A stretch of DNA of 64,000 nt. Origin: Rhodococcus triatomae BKS 15-14 (GTDB taxonomy: Bacteria > Actinomycetota > Actinomycetes > Mycobacteriales > Mycobacteriaceae). The translations under genes were made by a program, and so were the position numbers. Below the pieces are notes generated by a model. The model saw only the letters and a program-made list of their open reading frames with translations, searched no databases and was not told where the DNA came from. The stretch spans positions 50,373-114,372 of the forward strand of contig AODO01000021.1 of NCBI GenBank assembly GCA_000341795.1, in the 5' to 3' direction. Below, piece after piece: positions 42,180 to 51,558 of this stretch (positions are counted from its first letter, which is position 1; every line of letters begins with the position of its first letter).

Positions 42180-42932
42180 TCAGATGCCGACCGGGCCGCC
42201 GAGCCAGACACCGACCTCTTCGCCGGACACGTGGCGGCCGTCCTCGCTGACCAGGAAGGACACCGTGGACGCGATGGACTCGGCCGGGATCTTCGGCCAG
42301 TGCGCGGCGAGCGTCTCCACCGCGTTGTCGCCGCCCGAGGCGATGATGTCGGTCTCCACGAAGCCGGGCATCACGGTGTTGACGGTGATACCGCGGCGGG
42401 CGACCTCCAGGGCCATCGACCGGGTCATGCCGACGAGTCCCGCCTTCGCGGCGGAGTAGGCGCTCATACCGGGGGACGGCCGTCGCCCTCCGGACGGACT
42501 GCTGACGAACACGACGCGACCCCAGCCGCTGTCGTACATCCCGGGCAGCGCGGCGTGCGTGCAGTAGAAGGCGCCGCTGAGGTTGACCCCGATGACCCGG
42601 TCCCAGTCGCCGGGCGACTGCTTGCGGGCCGCGCCCGCGATGTTCATCCCGGCGTTGTTCACCAGCACGGTCGGTGCGCCGAGTTCGGAGGTGGTCGCGG
42701 CGATCAGGTCCTCGGCCTGCGCCGCGTCGGAGACGTCCGCGCGGATCGCCGCGGCGCGGCCACCGCCCGCGACGATCTTGTCCACGACCTCCTGTGCGTC
42801 CGCCGCACTGGAGGAGTAGTTGACCGCGACCGCGAATCCGTCCGCAGCCAGCCGCCGCGAGATCGCGGCGCCGATCCCCCGGCCGCCGCCCGTCACCACC
42901 GCGACTCGTTGCTGCTGTGTCACGCCGGTCAC
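42180..42932 (-). CDS. SDR, FabG-like 3-oxoacyl reductase
   Basis: 250-residue SDR with TGGGRGIGAA, VNYSSSAADA after beta-2 (NADP preference), NNAGMN, VSSPSG and YSAAKAG. The FabG-like sequence suggests a beta-keto/hydroxyacyl-CoA dehydrogenase. The GTG start overlaps the ligase stop as GTGA. It follows the acyl-CoA ligase in a two-gene operon led by a 23-bp dyad. Confidence 0.9.
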   Translation of the reverse strand: MTGVTQQQRVAVVTGGGRGIGAAISRRLAADGFAVAVNYSSSAADAQEVVDKIVAGGGRAAAIRADVSDAAQAEDLIAATTSELGAPTVLVNNAGMNIAGAARKQSPGDWDRVIGVNLSGAFYCTHAALPGMYDSGWGRVVFVSSPSGGRRPSPGMSAYSAAKAGLVGMTRSMALEVARRGITVNTVMPGFVETDIIASGGDNAVETLAAHWPKIPAESIASTVSFLVSEDGRHVSGEEVGVWLGGPVGI

Positions 42933-44452
42933 CGCACCTTCGGGTAGGTCTGCGGCACATCGGAATACGTCTCCCGAAGGTCGCGCTTGGAGATCTTGCC
43001 ACTGGCCATCCGGGGGAGCCCTTCGTCCACGAAGACCACGTACCGCGGCACCTTGTAGTCGGCGAGGTTGCTGTTGCAGTGGGCGACGACGTCCTGCTCC
43101 GTCAGCCCCTCCACCTTCTTCACGATCGCGGCCGGGGTCTCGCCGAACTTGTCGTCGGGGACGCTGATGACCGCGACCTCCTCGACTCCGGGGAGCCGGT
43201 TTATCACCTGCTCGATCTCGGCGGGCGAGATGTTGAGGCCACCGGAGATGATCATGTCCTTGAGCCGGTCCACGAACGTGAGGTAACCGTTCTCGTCGAG
43301 CTTTCCGAGGTCGCCGGTGTGCAGCCAGCCGTCGATCAGCGCGGACCGGGTGGCGTCCTCGTTGCGCCAGTAGCCCGGCATCATGCCGGGGCCGCGCAGC
43401 AGGATCTGCCCGACCTCGCCCGGCGCACAGTCGGTTCCGTCGGCGTCGACGACGCGGATCTTGGTGAAGATGCCACCGAAGCCGCACTTGTCGGGATGCT
43501 CGGCAGCCTCGTGACGCGGCATCGCGGTCGCCGAGCCGCCGATCTCGGTCTGCCCGTAGATCTGGCGCAGCTGGACCCCGCGGTCGAGCCAGACCCCGAC
43601 GAGCGCGGAGGGCACGCGGGCGCCGCCGACGTGGGCGGTGGTCAGGTGGCTCAGGTCGGCGTCGTCGAAACCGGGCACCCGGGAGATCTGTTCGAACAGG
43701 ATCGGCGGCCCGGTCAGGGTGGTGGCGCGACTGTCGATCATCACCCGCAGGGCCCTCTCGGGGTCGAACCCGGGCTGCAGCAGCAACGTGCCGCCGTGCA
43801 GCACCGTGCGGGAGATGCCCCAGATGATGCCGGCGGCGGTGAAGAGCGGGAGCACGAGCAGCGGGCGCAGACGGTTCTGCTCGATCGGCTCCATCAGCGA
43901 CCATTCGTGCATCTCGCCGGCGATGGTGGCGTGCGTGAACACGACGCCCTTCGGCTTGCCGGTGGTGCCGCTGGTGAACACGATCGCGGTGGCGTCGGAC
44001 TGGTCCGACAGCGGGGTGCGGAAGGGCAGGTGGGTGGTGCCGCGCAGGGGGCGGACGTCCGTCTCGAACTCCGCGATCCCGAAGGAGGGACGCGCGGCGT
44101 GCACCTCGTCGAGCCGCGACCGAAGCGCCGCGTCGCAGTACACGACGGCGGGTTCGCAGTCGTCGACCAGCACGGTCAGCTCGCCCGCCAGCATCCGCTG
44201 GTTGAACGGCGCCGAGATCGCGCCGACCTTCATCGCGCCGAGGGCGGCGACGCACCATTCCAGGGAGTTCGTACCGAGGTAGCTGACGCGATCCCCGGCC
44301 GTGACGCCGCGCGAGGCGAGGTCGTGGGCGACGCCGTCCGCCCAGGTGTCGAGTTCGCGGTAGGTCACGACGTCGCCGGCGAAGTCGATCGCCGGCTGGT
44401 CGGGGACGGTGTGCGCCCAGTAGGTGAGTGCGTCGATCACGGTTCCGCTCAT
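42929..44452 (-). CDS. Acyl-CoA synthetase (AMP-binding, ANL superfamily)
   Basis: 507-residue CoA ligase. The P-loop FTSGTTGKPKGV, the A5 motif YGQTEIG, A7 GWLHTGDLG, the hinge VDRLKDMIISGG and the carboxyl lysine in ASGKISKRDL are all present. It activates a carboxylic acid to its CoA thioester. The ATG at 44452 follows GGGAGG by seven bases. It shares a dyad-bearing promoter with the unknown gene at 44.6 kb. Confidence 0.94.
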   Translation of the reverse strand: MSGTVIDALTYWAHTVPDQPAIDFAGDVVTYRELDTWADGVAHDLASRGVTAGDRVSYLGTNSLEWCVAALGAMKVGAISAPFNQRMLAGELTVLVDDCEPAVVYCDAALRSRLDEVHAARPSFGIAEFETDVRPLRGTTHLPFRTPLSDQSDATAIVFTSGTTGKPKGVVFTHATIAGEMHEWSLMEPIEQNRLRPLLVLPLFTAAGIIWGISRTVLHGGTLLLQPGFDPERALRVMIDSRATTLTGPPILFEQISRVPGFDDADLSHLTTAHVGGARVPSALVGVWLDRGVQLRQIYGQTEIGGSATAMPRHEAAEHPDKCGFGGIFTKIRVVDADGTDCAPGEVGQILLRGPGMMPGYWRNEDATRSALIDGWLHTGDLGKLDENGYLTFVDRLKDMIISGGLNISPAEIEQVINRLPGVEEVAVISVPDDKFGETPAAIVKKVEGLTEQDVVAHCNSNLADYKVPRYVVFVDEGLPRMASGKISKRDLRETYSDVPQTYPKVR

Positions 44453-44552
44453 GGAATGCCTCCCGAGGAGTCGTCGCGGCCGGATTCTCGTCGACCGCCG
44501 CGGCGCAGGACAGGGGTGCGTGGCCACCGCCGGGTGTCCCACGTCACATCGA

Positions 44553-44575
44553 TAAACCTAATGGCATTTGGTTCT
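44553..44575. promoter_or_regulatory. 23-bp dyad operator-like site 9
   Basis: TAAACCTAA, five bases, TTTGGTTCT, between the divergent ligase and unknown-protein genes. Confidence 0.55.
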
Positions 44576-44635
44576 TTGCACAAGGGCGATTCGCGACCGC
44601 CGGCTGACGGGTCGAGAGTTTGTACGCTGCATCCC

Positions 44636-45595
44636 ATGTCGAACGAATTCCTGACGGCGGTCGGGGTGGAGCTGACCATGCCGGAGCGCAGCACGGTCGA
44701 AGCGCACCCGGCGGGCTGGCTCGTGCGGTCACCGGGCGGGGTGGACGTGTACGACGCGAGGTTCGAGCGGGCGCTCTTCACCGCACGGTTCGAGGGGTGC
44801 GGCACCTCGACGGTCTCGGACGCCCTCGACTACGCCGCGGTCACCCTCCGGGATCGGGCGCAACTGCGTGGACGCGACGGAGCCGTGCTCTGGGAGCACG
44901 TGCACGGCGGCTGGCCGCAGTGGGGAACGGGTTCCGCGTACTGGGATTCGGCGACGGAGACGTTCGCGTTCACGGAACCGGGCGACGACAGCGACCTCTG
45001 GCATTTCGTCCATGACGGGATGACCACGGCATCCGTCGAGCTCACCGAGCTGACCGCGGGCGGATCGCACGTCTCCCGCAGCGCGGACGGCAGGCTCGGG
45101 CTGTCGATGGGCGCCGGTCAGGACGGCTGTGCGGTCTACTGGGTCGACCCTCGGACGCGCGGCGGACAACTCGATTCGACCGTCTACGACGACGAGATCC
45201 TCCTCGACGTCCGCGGACAGGATTCGGTGGTGACGCTGACGCACGAGACGGACGTCCTGCGGGTTCGATCGACCGTGGGCGCGGTCTCGATCGCGACGGC
45301 ACGCTCGGACGAGATCGGCGACGGGATGGACGAGGGCGTGCCGTTTCACTGGGTCGTCGCCGTCGGGGATCGCCTCGTGGCGTGCGCCGGCGACGACGAG
45401 GAGCGGGTGTTCGCCGCCGCCGCAGACCTCGGATCCTGGACCGAACTCGACCGCCCCACCGGCGTGGAGGACGGCACCGTTCTCGTCGGTGGGCACGACG
45501 GGCTGTACGCGGGCTACGACTGGTCCTCGGGAGCGGTGCGGCTGTGGCAGCCGTCCGAGCTCTCCGGTCTCACCGACGGCGCACGTCCACGTTGA
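44636..45595 (+). CDS. Hypothetical protein, possible beta-propeller
   Basis: 319 residues with no signal peptide or membrane helix and no family I recognise. Repeating beta-strand units with W, G and D turns (VLWEHVHGGWPQWGTGSAYW, DLWHFVHDGM, CAVYWVDPRTRGG, VGGHDGLYAGYDWSSG) suggest a propeller-like sensor or scaffold. The ATG at 44636 lies 60 bp from a 23-bp dyad. Its last 26 bp overlap the end of the convergent molybdoenzyme gene. Confidence 0.7.
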   Translation: MSNEFLTAVGVELTMPERSTVEAHPAGWLVRSPGGVDVYDARFERALFTARFEGCGTSTVSDALDYAAVTLRDRAQLRGRDGAVLWEHVHGGWPQWGTGSAYWDSATETFAFTEPGDDSDLWHFVHDGMTTASVELTELTAGGSHVSRSADGRLGLSMGAGQDGCAVYWVDPRTRGGQLDSTVYDDEILLDVRGQDSVVTLTHETDVLRVRSTVGAVSIATARSDEIGDGMDEGVPFHWVVAVGDRLVACAGDDEERVFAAAADLGSWTELDRPTGVEDGTVLVGGHDGLYAGYDWSSGAVRLWQPSELSGLTDGARPR

Positions 45596-47690
45596 TCCCG
45601 GTGAGCTGGGACTGATTGCTGAGCGGGTCGTAGCCCTCCCGTCCGGTGGGCGCGAGCCGGTTGACGTTGACGCCGGGGTGTCGGCGGGCCACGTCGAGAC
45701 CGCGAGCGGTCCCCTGACCCCAGCCGTGCGTCATCGCCACGACCCCCGCACGCAGGGCGTCGTCGTACACCAGCACCGCGTCGACCTCCCCGTGCCGGTT
45801 GCGCACCGTGACGTCGTCGCCCTCGACGAGGCCCCGGCCGCGCGCGTCGTCCGGACTCATCCACAGCGGATTGCTCTGGTGGACACCCTGTTTGAGTACC
45901 GGAACGTTGTGCAGCCAGCTGTTGACCATGTAGTTGGTCCGGCGCGTGATCAGCTTGAGCTGGTCGGCGGGTTCGGCGTCGAGATCCGCGAAGATGCGCT
46001 CGGCGCTCGCGTACGAGCGCCGGAAGAGAGCCGGGCAGCAGTCGATCAGTCCGTCCTCGTGCTGCACCGCGATGTCGAAGACGTCGGTCGGCACCGCCTC
46101 CGGCAACACCGCCGTCTGGCAGGGCATCTCCTTCAGCCGGTCGATCGTCAGACCCGAGTCCCGCATCACCGCGTCGACGGCCGCGAGCGGGTTCGGTTCC
46201 GGGTCGTCGAGCAGTCCGGGGACACCCATCTCCTGCTGGATGCGCGACAGGATCCACCAGTCGTCACGGCGTTCCCCCCGCGCCGGGACCACCGCGGGCG
46301 TGTACTGCACGTAGGGTTCCATCGCGACGCCCATCGTGTTCAGGAAGTTCACGTCCTCCCGTTCGAGCCAGTCCGTCGCCGGGAGAACGTAATCCGCGAT
46401 CTCCCCGGTGACCGTCCGGTACAGGTCGACGGTCACGATCAGGTCCAGTGACAGCAGCGCCCGGCGCAGCCGGTCGTCGCCACCGACCGACAGCAACGGG
46501 TTGCCGGACACCACGATCAGCGCGCGAATCGGGTCGTCGGCGTTCTCGACGAAGTCCGGGAGCAGGGCCGCTGGCAGGTCTCCGCCCACGGTGCGCATCT
46601 CCCCGAGCGGGCCGTCGAAGAACGGGTCCTCCCGTCTGCGTTTCGAGTGGTGCACCGTGTCCGCGACACCGCGGGAGTAGATGTTGCCGCCGCGCCTGCC
46701 CAGATTGCCGGAGAACAGGCTCACCATCGTCAGCATCCAGTACGCCAGGGCGCCCTGGCGGCCCTGGTTCACGCCCGTGGCCATGTAGATGCTGGCACTC
46801 GGCGCCGCGCAGAACTCGTCCGCGACCCGCCGGATCTCCTCCGCCGGGACACCGACGACCGAGGCGACCCGGTCGACGGGGTAGTGCCGGACGAAGTCGA
46901 GCAACTCGTCGACCCGTCGCGCACGCCGCTCCACCGCGGCCCGGTCGAACCCGATCCGGAAGACGATCTCGTGCAGGACCGCGGCGAGGAAGTAGAAGTC
47001 GGTGTCCGGCTTGATCTGCAGCACGTCGCCGGTCTCGGGCGACGACGACTCGATACGGCGCGGGTTGACGAAGCGCACCGTCCCACCTCGCCGTTTGATC
47101 GCGCGGAGCTTCGCCATGGGATCCGAGATGTGGATCAACGTCATGTGCGACACCTGCGGATTGCTGCCGAGGCACAGGAAGTGGTCGGTGTGCAGGAGGT
47201 CGGGAATCGGGTGCGCCATCGACGCCCCGTAGATCGCCTCACTGGCGGCGTACTTGGCGGAGGTGTCCTGGGTCCCTGCGCTGAATCGCATGCGGGTGTC
47301 GAACCCGCGGGCGATCGTGGCGGCGTTCGCGTAGTAGGCGCCGTTGAACGCCGACGGATTACCCTGGTAGACCGCGAGCGCGTTCCGTCCGTGCCGCCGA
47401 CGAATGTCCTGCAGCCGGGCCGCGATGTCCCGGACGGCGTCGTCCCAGCCGACCGGTTCGAAGACACCACGTTCCTCGCTGCGCGGGTTCACCCGCCGGA
47501 GCGGCCGGTCGAGCCGATCCGGATCGCGGTGGACCTGCAGGTAGTGCACGCCCTTGTGGCACGAGAATCCGCGGTGCACAGGATGATCCCGGTCGGGCTG
47601 CAACCGGGTGACCACGCCGTCGTCGACCTCCGCGAGCAGGCCGCACCCCGGCTCACAGATGCGGCAGAAGGTGTGGACACGGTGCGTCAC
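45570..47690 (-). CDS. Molybdopterin oxidoreductase 1 (DMSO-reductase family)
   Basis: 706 residues. The amino-terminal [4Fe-4S] motif is C9, C12, C16, C44 (CX2CX3CX27C). Mo-bisPGD segments follow (LCLGSNPQVS, VSGNPLLSVGG), and the carboxyl cap domain has RNRHGEVDA. The metal-ligand region reads FSAGTQDTSAK, with D142 in the place where Cys, Sec or Ser is usual. There is no Tat signal, so the enzyme is cytoplasmic. The GTG start overlaps the ferredoxin-FNR stop (GTGA). Last gene of the triple-molybdoenzyme operon; substrate unknown. Confidence 0.92.
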   Translation of the reverse strand: MTHRVHTFCRICEPGCGLLAEVDDGVVTRLQPDRDHPVHRGFSCHKGVHYLQVHRDPDRLDRPLRRVNPRSEERGVFEPVGWDDAVRDIAARLQDIRRRHGRNALAVYQGNPSAFNGAYYANAATIARGFDTRMRFSAGTQDTSAKYAASEAIYGASMAHPIPDLLHTDHFLCLGSNPQVSHMTLIHISDPMAKLRAIKRRGGTVRFVNPRRIESSSPETGDVLQIKPDTDFYFLAAVLHEIVFRIGFDRAAVERRARRVDELLDFVRHYPVDRVASVVGVPAEEIRRVADEFCAAPSASIYMATGVNQGRQGALAYWMLTMVSLFSGNLGRRGGNIYSRGVADTVHHSKRRREDPFFDGPLGEMRTVGGDLPAALLPDFVENADDPIRALIVVSGNPLLSVGGDDRLRRALLSLDLIVTVDLYRTVTGEIADYVLPATDWLEREDVNFLNTMGVAMEPYVQYTPAVVPARGERRDDWWILSRIQQEMGVPGLLDDPEPNPLAAVDAVMRDSGLTIDRLKEMPCQTAVLPEAVPTDVFDIAVQHEDGLIDCCPALFRRSYASAERIFADLDAEPADQLKLITRRTNYMVNSWLHNVPVLKQGVHQSNPLWMSPDDARGRGLVEGDDVTVRNRHGEVDAVLVYDDALRAGVVAMTHGWGQGTARGLDVARRHPGVNVNRLAPTGREGYDPLSNQSQLTGINVDVRRR

Positions 47691-49321
47691 CGGGACACCC
47701 TCGCCGCCGCCCCAACCTCGAAAGCAACTGCGGCGTCGACGATCTTGACCCGCGGTCTCCCCGCCGTGCGGCCCTGTTCGCGCTCGTGACGGTCGATCGC
47801 GCGCCAGTCCCCACCCCCGAGCGCGTCGGGACGTCGGGCACGGACCAGTGCCGTGAGGTCCGCCGTCGACCCGGCCGGCGTGGTCAACCGGCCCTCCCGG
47901 TGATCGGCGAGCAGGGACTCGACCGTCTCCGCCGCGCAGTAACGGTTGGTGCCGATCACCCCGGTCGCGCCGCGTTTGATCCACCCGGCCACGTACTGAC
48001 CGGCGACCGGATTACCGGTGTCGGGCTCCACCACCCGGCCCGCGACATTCGCAACCGTTCCGCCGGCGTCGTCGAACGGGAGACCCGGGATCGGCAGCCC
48101 GCGATAGCCGACCGCCCGCAGCACCAGCCCGCACTCGATGCTGTCGCGGGCCCCGGACTCGGTGTCCGCCACCAGCAGTGCCTCGACGCGGCCCGCGCCT
48201 GCTGCCTCCGTCGGGGTGCACCCGAACCGCAGCACGATCCGCCGGTTGCCGGGCGTCGGGGTCCGCCGGGAGTAGTCCGCCAGGATCTGCAGCTTCGTCG
48301 GTGCGTCCGGGCCCGCGTCCACCACCCCGTCCACGAGCACGTCGATCCCCGGGAGCGATCCGAGTGCGAGCAGTTCGGGGGTGGTGCAGGCCGCGTGCTC
48401 GGGGCCGCGACGGCCCAGCACCACCACCTCCTCGATCCGGCTGTCCGCCAGCGCGGACAGCGCGTGGTCGGCGATGTCGGTGCGGCGCAACGTCTCCACG
48501 TCGGACACGAGGATGCGCGCCACGTCCAGCGCGACGTTGCCGTTGCCGACCACCACGGCCCGCGAGCCGGCCAGGTCGAAGGAGCGATCGGCGTGGTCGG
48601 GATGACCGTTGTACCAGGCCACGAACTCCCTGGCGGCGTGGCTGCCCGGCAGGTCCTCGCCGGGGACACCGAGGCGGCGATCCCCCGAGGCGCCCGACGC
48701 GTGGATCACCGCGTGGTGGTGTCCCAACACCTCCTCGACCGTCACGTCGCGCCCGACCTCGACACCGAGATGGAACGTGAAACCGTCCCGACGTGCCGTG
48801 CGGTCGAACACCCGATCCACGGTCTTGGTGTGCCAGTGATCCGGTGCCACGCCGAACCGCACCAGTCCGCCTGCGACGGGGAGCCGCTCGAACATGGTGA
48901 CCTCGGCCGCGATGTCGCGGCGCGCAAGGAGTTCCTCGGCGGCGTAGAACGCCGACGGCCCGGAGCCGACAATCGCCACCCTCAGCGGCGGCGGGTCGCT
49001 CACCCCCGCGGTCGCGATTGCCGGCGGCAGCGGCTGGACGTGCGCACCGGGCGACGCGGTGCGCGGATTCCGCTGGAAGTACTCGGCATTGATGTCGCGG
49101 TAGCGGTCGATGTCCGGCACGACGGCGTCACCGGGGACGATCGCGTCCACCGGGCAGACGTCGGAGCATGCACCGCAGTCGATGCAGGCAGCCGGATCGA
49201 TGTACAACATCTCGGTACGCCGGTACTCCCGTTCGGCGGGAGTCGGATGGATGCAGTCGACGGGGCACACCGCGACGCAGGTCGCGTCGTTGCAGCAGTT
49301 CTGGGTGACCACGTACGCCAT
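47687..49321 (-). CDS. Ferredoxin / ferredoxin-NADP+ reductase fusion (FprB-like) 2
   Basis: 544 residues, same design as the 15.7 kb protein: ferredoxin CCNDATCVAVCPVDC and CIDCGACSDVCP (1-60), then FAD/NADPH module GSGPSAFYAAEE and VVGNGNVALDVARIL. Its ATG shares one base with the stop of molybdoenzyme 2 (TGATG), and its end overlaps the start of molybdoenzyme 1. That placement makes it the obvious electron carrier linking the molybdenum sites to NADP(H). Confidence 0.94.
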   Translation of the reverse strand: MAYVVTQNCCNDATCVAVCPVDCIHPTPAEREYRRTEMLYIDPAACIDCGACSDVCPVDAIVPGDAVVPDIDRYRDINAEYFQRNPRTASPGAHVQPLPPAIATAGVSDPPPLRVAIVGSGPSAFYAAEELLARRDIAAEVTMFERLPVAGGLVRFGVAPDHWHTKTVDRVFDRTARRDGFTFHLGVEVGRDVTVEEVLGHHHAVIHASGASGDRRLGVPGEDLPGSHAAREFVAWYNGHPDHADRSFDLAGSRAVVVGNGNVALDVARILVSDVETLRRTDIADHALSALADSRIEEVVVLGRRGPEHAACTTPELLALGSLPGIDVLVDGVVDAGPDAPTKLQILADYSRRTPTPGNRRIVLRFGCTPTEAAGAGRVEALLVADTESGARDSIECGLVLRAVGYRGLPIPGLPFDDAGGTVANVAGRVVEPDTGNPVAGQYVAGWIKRGATGVIGTNRYCAAETVESLLADHREGRLTTPAGSTADLTALVRARRPDALGGGDWRAIDRHEREQGRTAGRPRVKIVDAAVAFEVGAAARVSR

Positions 49322-51558
49322 CAGGAGTGCTCCTCGCTCGTGCGCGTCACCGTGACCGGGACGCCGTTGAAGATCGGGGACGCCGTCAGCGCCTCCAGTG
49401 CCGTGTCGTCGTCCACCAGCGCGTTGTAGTTGGTGCCGGGAGCCGAGGCCGACCGGGGCGTGCGCAGTCCCGGACCGTTGTGACCCCATCCGTGCGGCAT
49501 GCTCGCCACACCGGGCCGCAGCGCATCGTCGATCCGCACCTCGGCGGACACGGTGGTGACGCGGGACGTCACCGCCACCCGGTCGCCGTCGACGAGACCG
49601 CGCGTCGCCGCATCGTGTGGATTCATCAGCAGTGCACACTGCCCGCCGTCGGGCTGCGGCAACGCGTTGTGCAGCCACGAGTTCATCCCGCGGCGCTGGC
49701 GCCGGTTGATCAGCACCAGGTCCGGCGCCTGCCGGGTCGTGCTCGCGCGCAACCGGGGCAGATCCCGGACGATCATCTCGGGCACCAGGTCGATCCGTCC
49801 GTCCGGAGTCCGCAACACCTCGGGCAGTCGCGGCGTCAGCGGTCCGTAGTCGATGCCGTCGAGGTTGTCCTCGAGCACCGCCAGGGTCAGCCCGTCCGGG
49901 TCGAGTCCGAACCGGTCGCCGTACGGCCCGCTGCGCAGCCGCAGGTCCAGCAGCCGCAGTGGCCCGCGACGACCGGTGGTCGCGGCGACGGCGCGTTCCG
50001 GCTCGCAGCCGGCCAGTTTCGCGGCCCGCCGCGCGGCAATCGTCGCGACCTCGTCGTCGATCTCGTCGACGGACCGGTCTGGGGTGCCCCTCGCGATCGC
50101 GGCCAGCCGCAGCAGGATCTCCCACTCCGCCATCTCGCCGTCCGCGAGGTCCAGCAGCGGCGGTGTGTAGCGAGCGACGTTGCGAATCTGGAAGTGCGAC
50201 AACGTCACGTCGTGATGGCCCCGGGTGGTGACCGGCGGCGGGGGCAGGATGACGTCGGCGTGGCGGGTGGTCTCGTTGAGGTAGCAGTCCACCGACACCA
50301 TGAACTCGAGCGCGTCGAGCGCGTCCTCGATCGCACCGCTGTTCGGGAGGGACCGCGCGGGGTTGCCCGCGAGGGTGATCAGAGCACGGGTGCGTCCCGG
50401 TCCGGGGGTGAGGATCTCCTCAGCGAAGCACACGGCGGGCAACTCCCCCATCGCCTCCGGCAGCCCGCGGACCCGGGACCGCCAGCGATCGAACATCAGT
50501 GCCGGCGGTTTCGTGACCGGCCAGGTGTTCTGGCCACCGGCCGGGGGCAGCGAGAACATGGCGCCTCCGGGTCGGTCCAGGTTCCCGGTGACGATCGTGA
50601 GGACCTCGACGAGCCAGTTCGAGAGGGTGCCGAACTCCTGCATGCAGGTTCCGATCCTCGAATGCGCCACCGCGGCAGGTGCTCCCGCGAAGCCTCGGGC
50701 GACGGTCCGGATCGACGCGACGTCGACCCCGCACGCCTCGGCGACCGATTCCGGCGTGTACTCACGTGCGAGCGCCAGTGCCTCGTCCAGACCGTCGACG
50801 ACGTCCGGTACGCGGCCCGGCCGGGCCAGGCCCTCCTCTGCGATCACGGCGAGCACACCGAGGAGGAACAGCGCATCGGTGCCGGGCCGGATCGGCACGT
50901 GCAGGTCCGCGACCTCGGCGGTGCGGGTCCGTACCGGATCGACGACCACGAGTGTCCCGCCCCGCTCCCGCAGCGCACGCAGGCGGGCGTGCATGCCGGG
51001 CGCGGTCACCGTACTGCCGTTGGAGACCATCGGATTCGAGCCGAGGACGAGCAGGTAGTCGGTGCGGTCGATGTCGGGCAGACTCAACCCCAGCCCGGTG
51101 CCGTAGAGCAGCATGTGCGCGAGGTTCTTCGGCCACGTGTCGACGCTGGCCGGCGAGTAGACGTTCCGGGTGCCGACGGCACCGATCAGTTCCCCGAGGT
51201 AGAACGTCGCATCCAGGTGGTGGGCAGCCGGATTGCCGTGGTAGATGGCGCAACTGCCGGGATCCCCGGTGACGAACTCCGGTAGCCGTCGTTCGATCTC
51301 GGCGAACGCCTCGGCCCAGGTCGCCTCACGGAACCCACCGCCCCCGGTGCGGAGGAGCGGCGTCCTGATCCGGTCCGGGTCGCCCTCGATGAGCCCGAGG
51401 CCGAGGCCCTTCGCGCAGCTGTGCCCGGCGCTCATCACATCGTCGGGATTCGGGGCGACCCGCACGATGGATCGTCCGTCGAGTTCGACGAGCAGCCCGC
51501 ACGTCGACTCGCACAGCGGACAGATGCGGTGCCTGGTCCGTCTTTCGGTGGAGGTCAC
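49321..51558 (-). CDS. Molybdopterin oxidoreductase 2 (DMSO-reductase family)
   Basis: 745 residues. [4Fe-4S] cysteines C13, C16, C20, C48 with the same spacing as its neighbours; Mo-bisPGD segments LVLGSNPMVSNG and TLAGNPARSLPNSG; carboxyl PHGWGHNGPG. The metal-ligand region reads YSPASVDTWPK with D140. No Tat signal. The GTG start overlaps the stop of molybdoenzyme 3 (GTGA). It is clearly homologous to the other two but divergent throughout, so not a recent duplication. Confidence 0.92.
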   Translation of the reverse strand: MTSTERRTRHRICPLCESTCGLLVELDGRSIVRVAPNPDDVMSAGHSCAKGLGLGLIEGDPDRIRTPLLRTGGGGFREATWAEAFAEIERRLPEFVTGDPGSCAIYHGNPAAHHLDATFYLGELIGAVGTRNVYSPASVDTWPKNLAHMLLYGTGLGLSLPDIDRTDYLLVLGSNPMVSNGSTVTAPGMHARLRALRERGGTLVVVDPVRTRTAEVADLHVPIRPGTDALFLLGVLAVIAEEGLARPGRVPDVVDGLDEALALAREYTPESVAEACGVDVASIRTVARGFAGAPAAVAHSRIGTCMQEFGTLSNWLVEVLTIVTGNLDRPGGAMFSLPPAGGQNTWPVTKPPALMFDRWRSRVRGLPEAMGELPAVCFAEEILTPGPGRTRALITLAGNPARSLPNSGAIEDALDALEFMVSVDCYLNETTRHADVILPPPPVTTRGHHDVTLSHFQIRNVARYTPPLLDLADGEMAEWEILLRLAAIARGTPDRSVDEIDDEVATIAARRAAKLAGCEPERAVAATTGRRGPLRLLDLRLRSGPYGDRFGLDPDGLTLAVLEDNLDGIDYGPLTPRLPEVLRTPDGRIDLVPEMIVRDLPRLRASTTRQAPDLVLINRRQRRGMNSWLHNALPQPDGGQCALLMNPHDAATRGLVDGDRVAVTSRVTTVSAEVRIDDALRPGVASMPHGWGHNGPGLRTPRSASAPGTNYNALVDDDTALEALTASPIFNGVPVTVTRTSEEHS

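Noticed and set aside
42917..44635. Plus-strand frame upstream of the 44.6 kb gene
   Set aside because: In frame with that gene but antisense to the CoA ligase; the composition changes at the ATG at 44636, which is the better start.
49327..51285. 652-residue plus-strand open frame
   Set aside because: Shadow of molybdoenzyme 2; low-complexity GC-driven frame.
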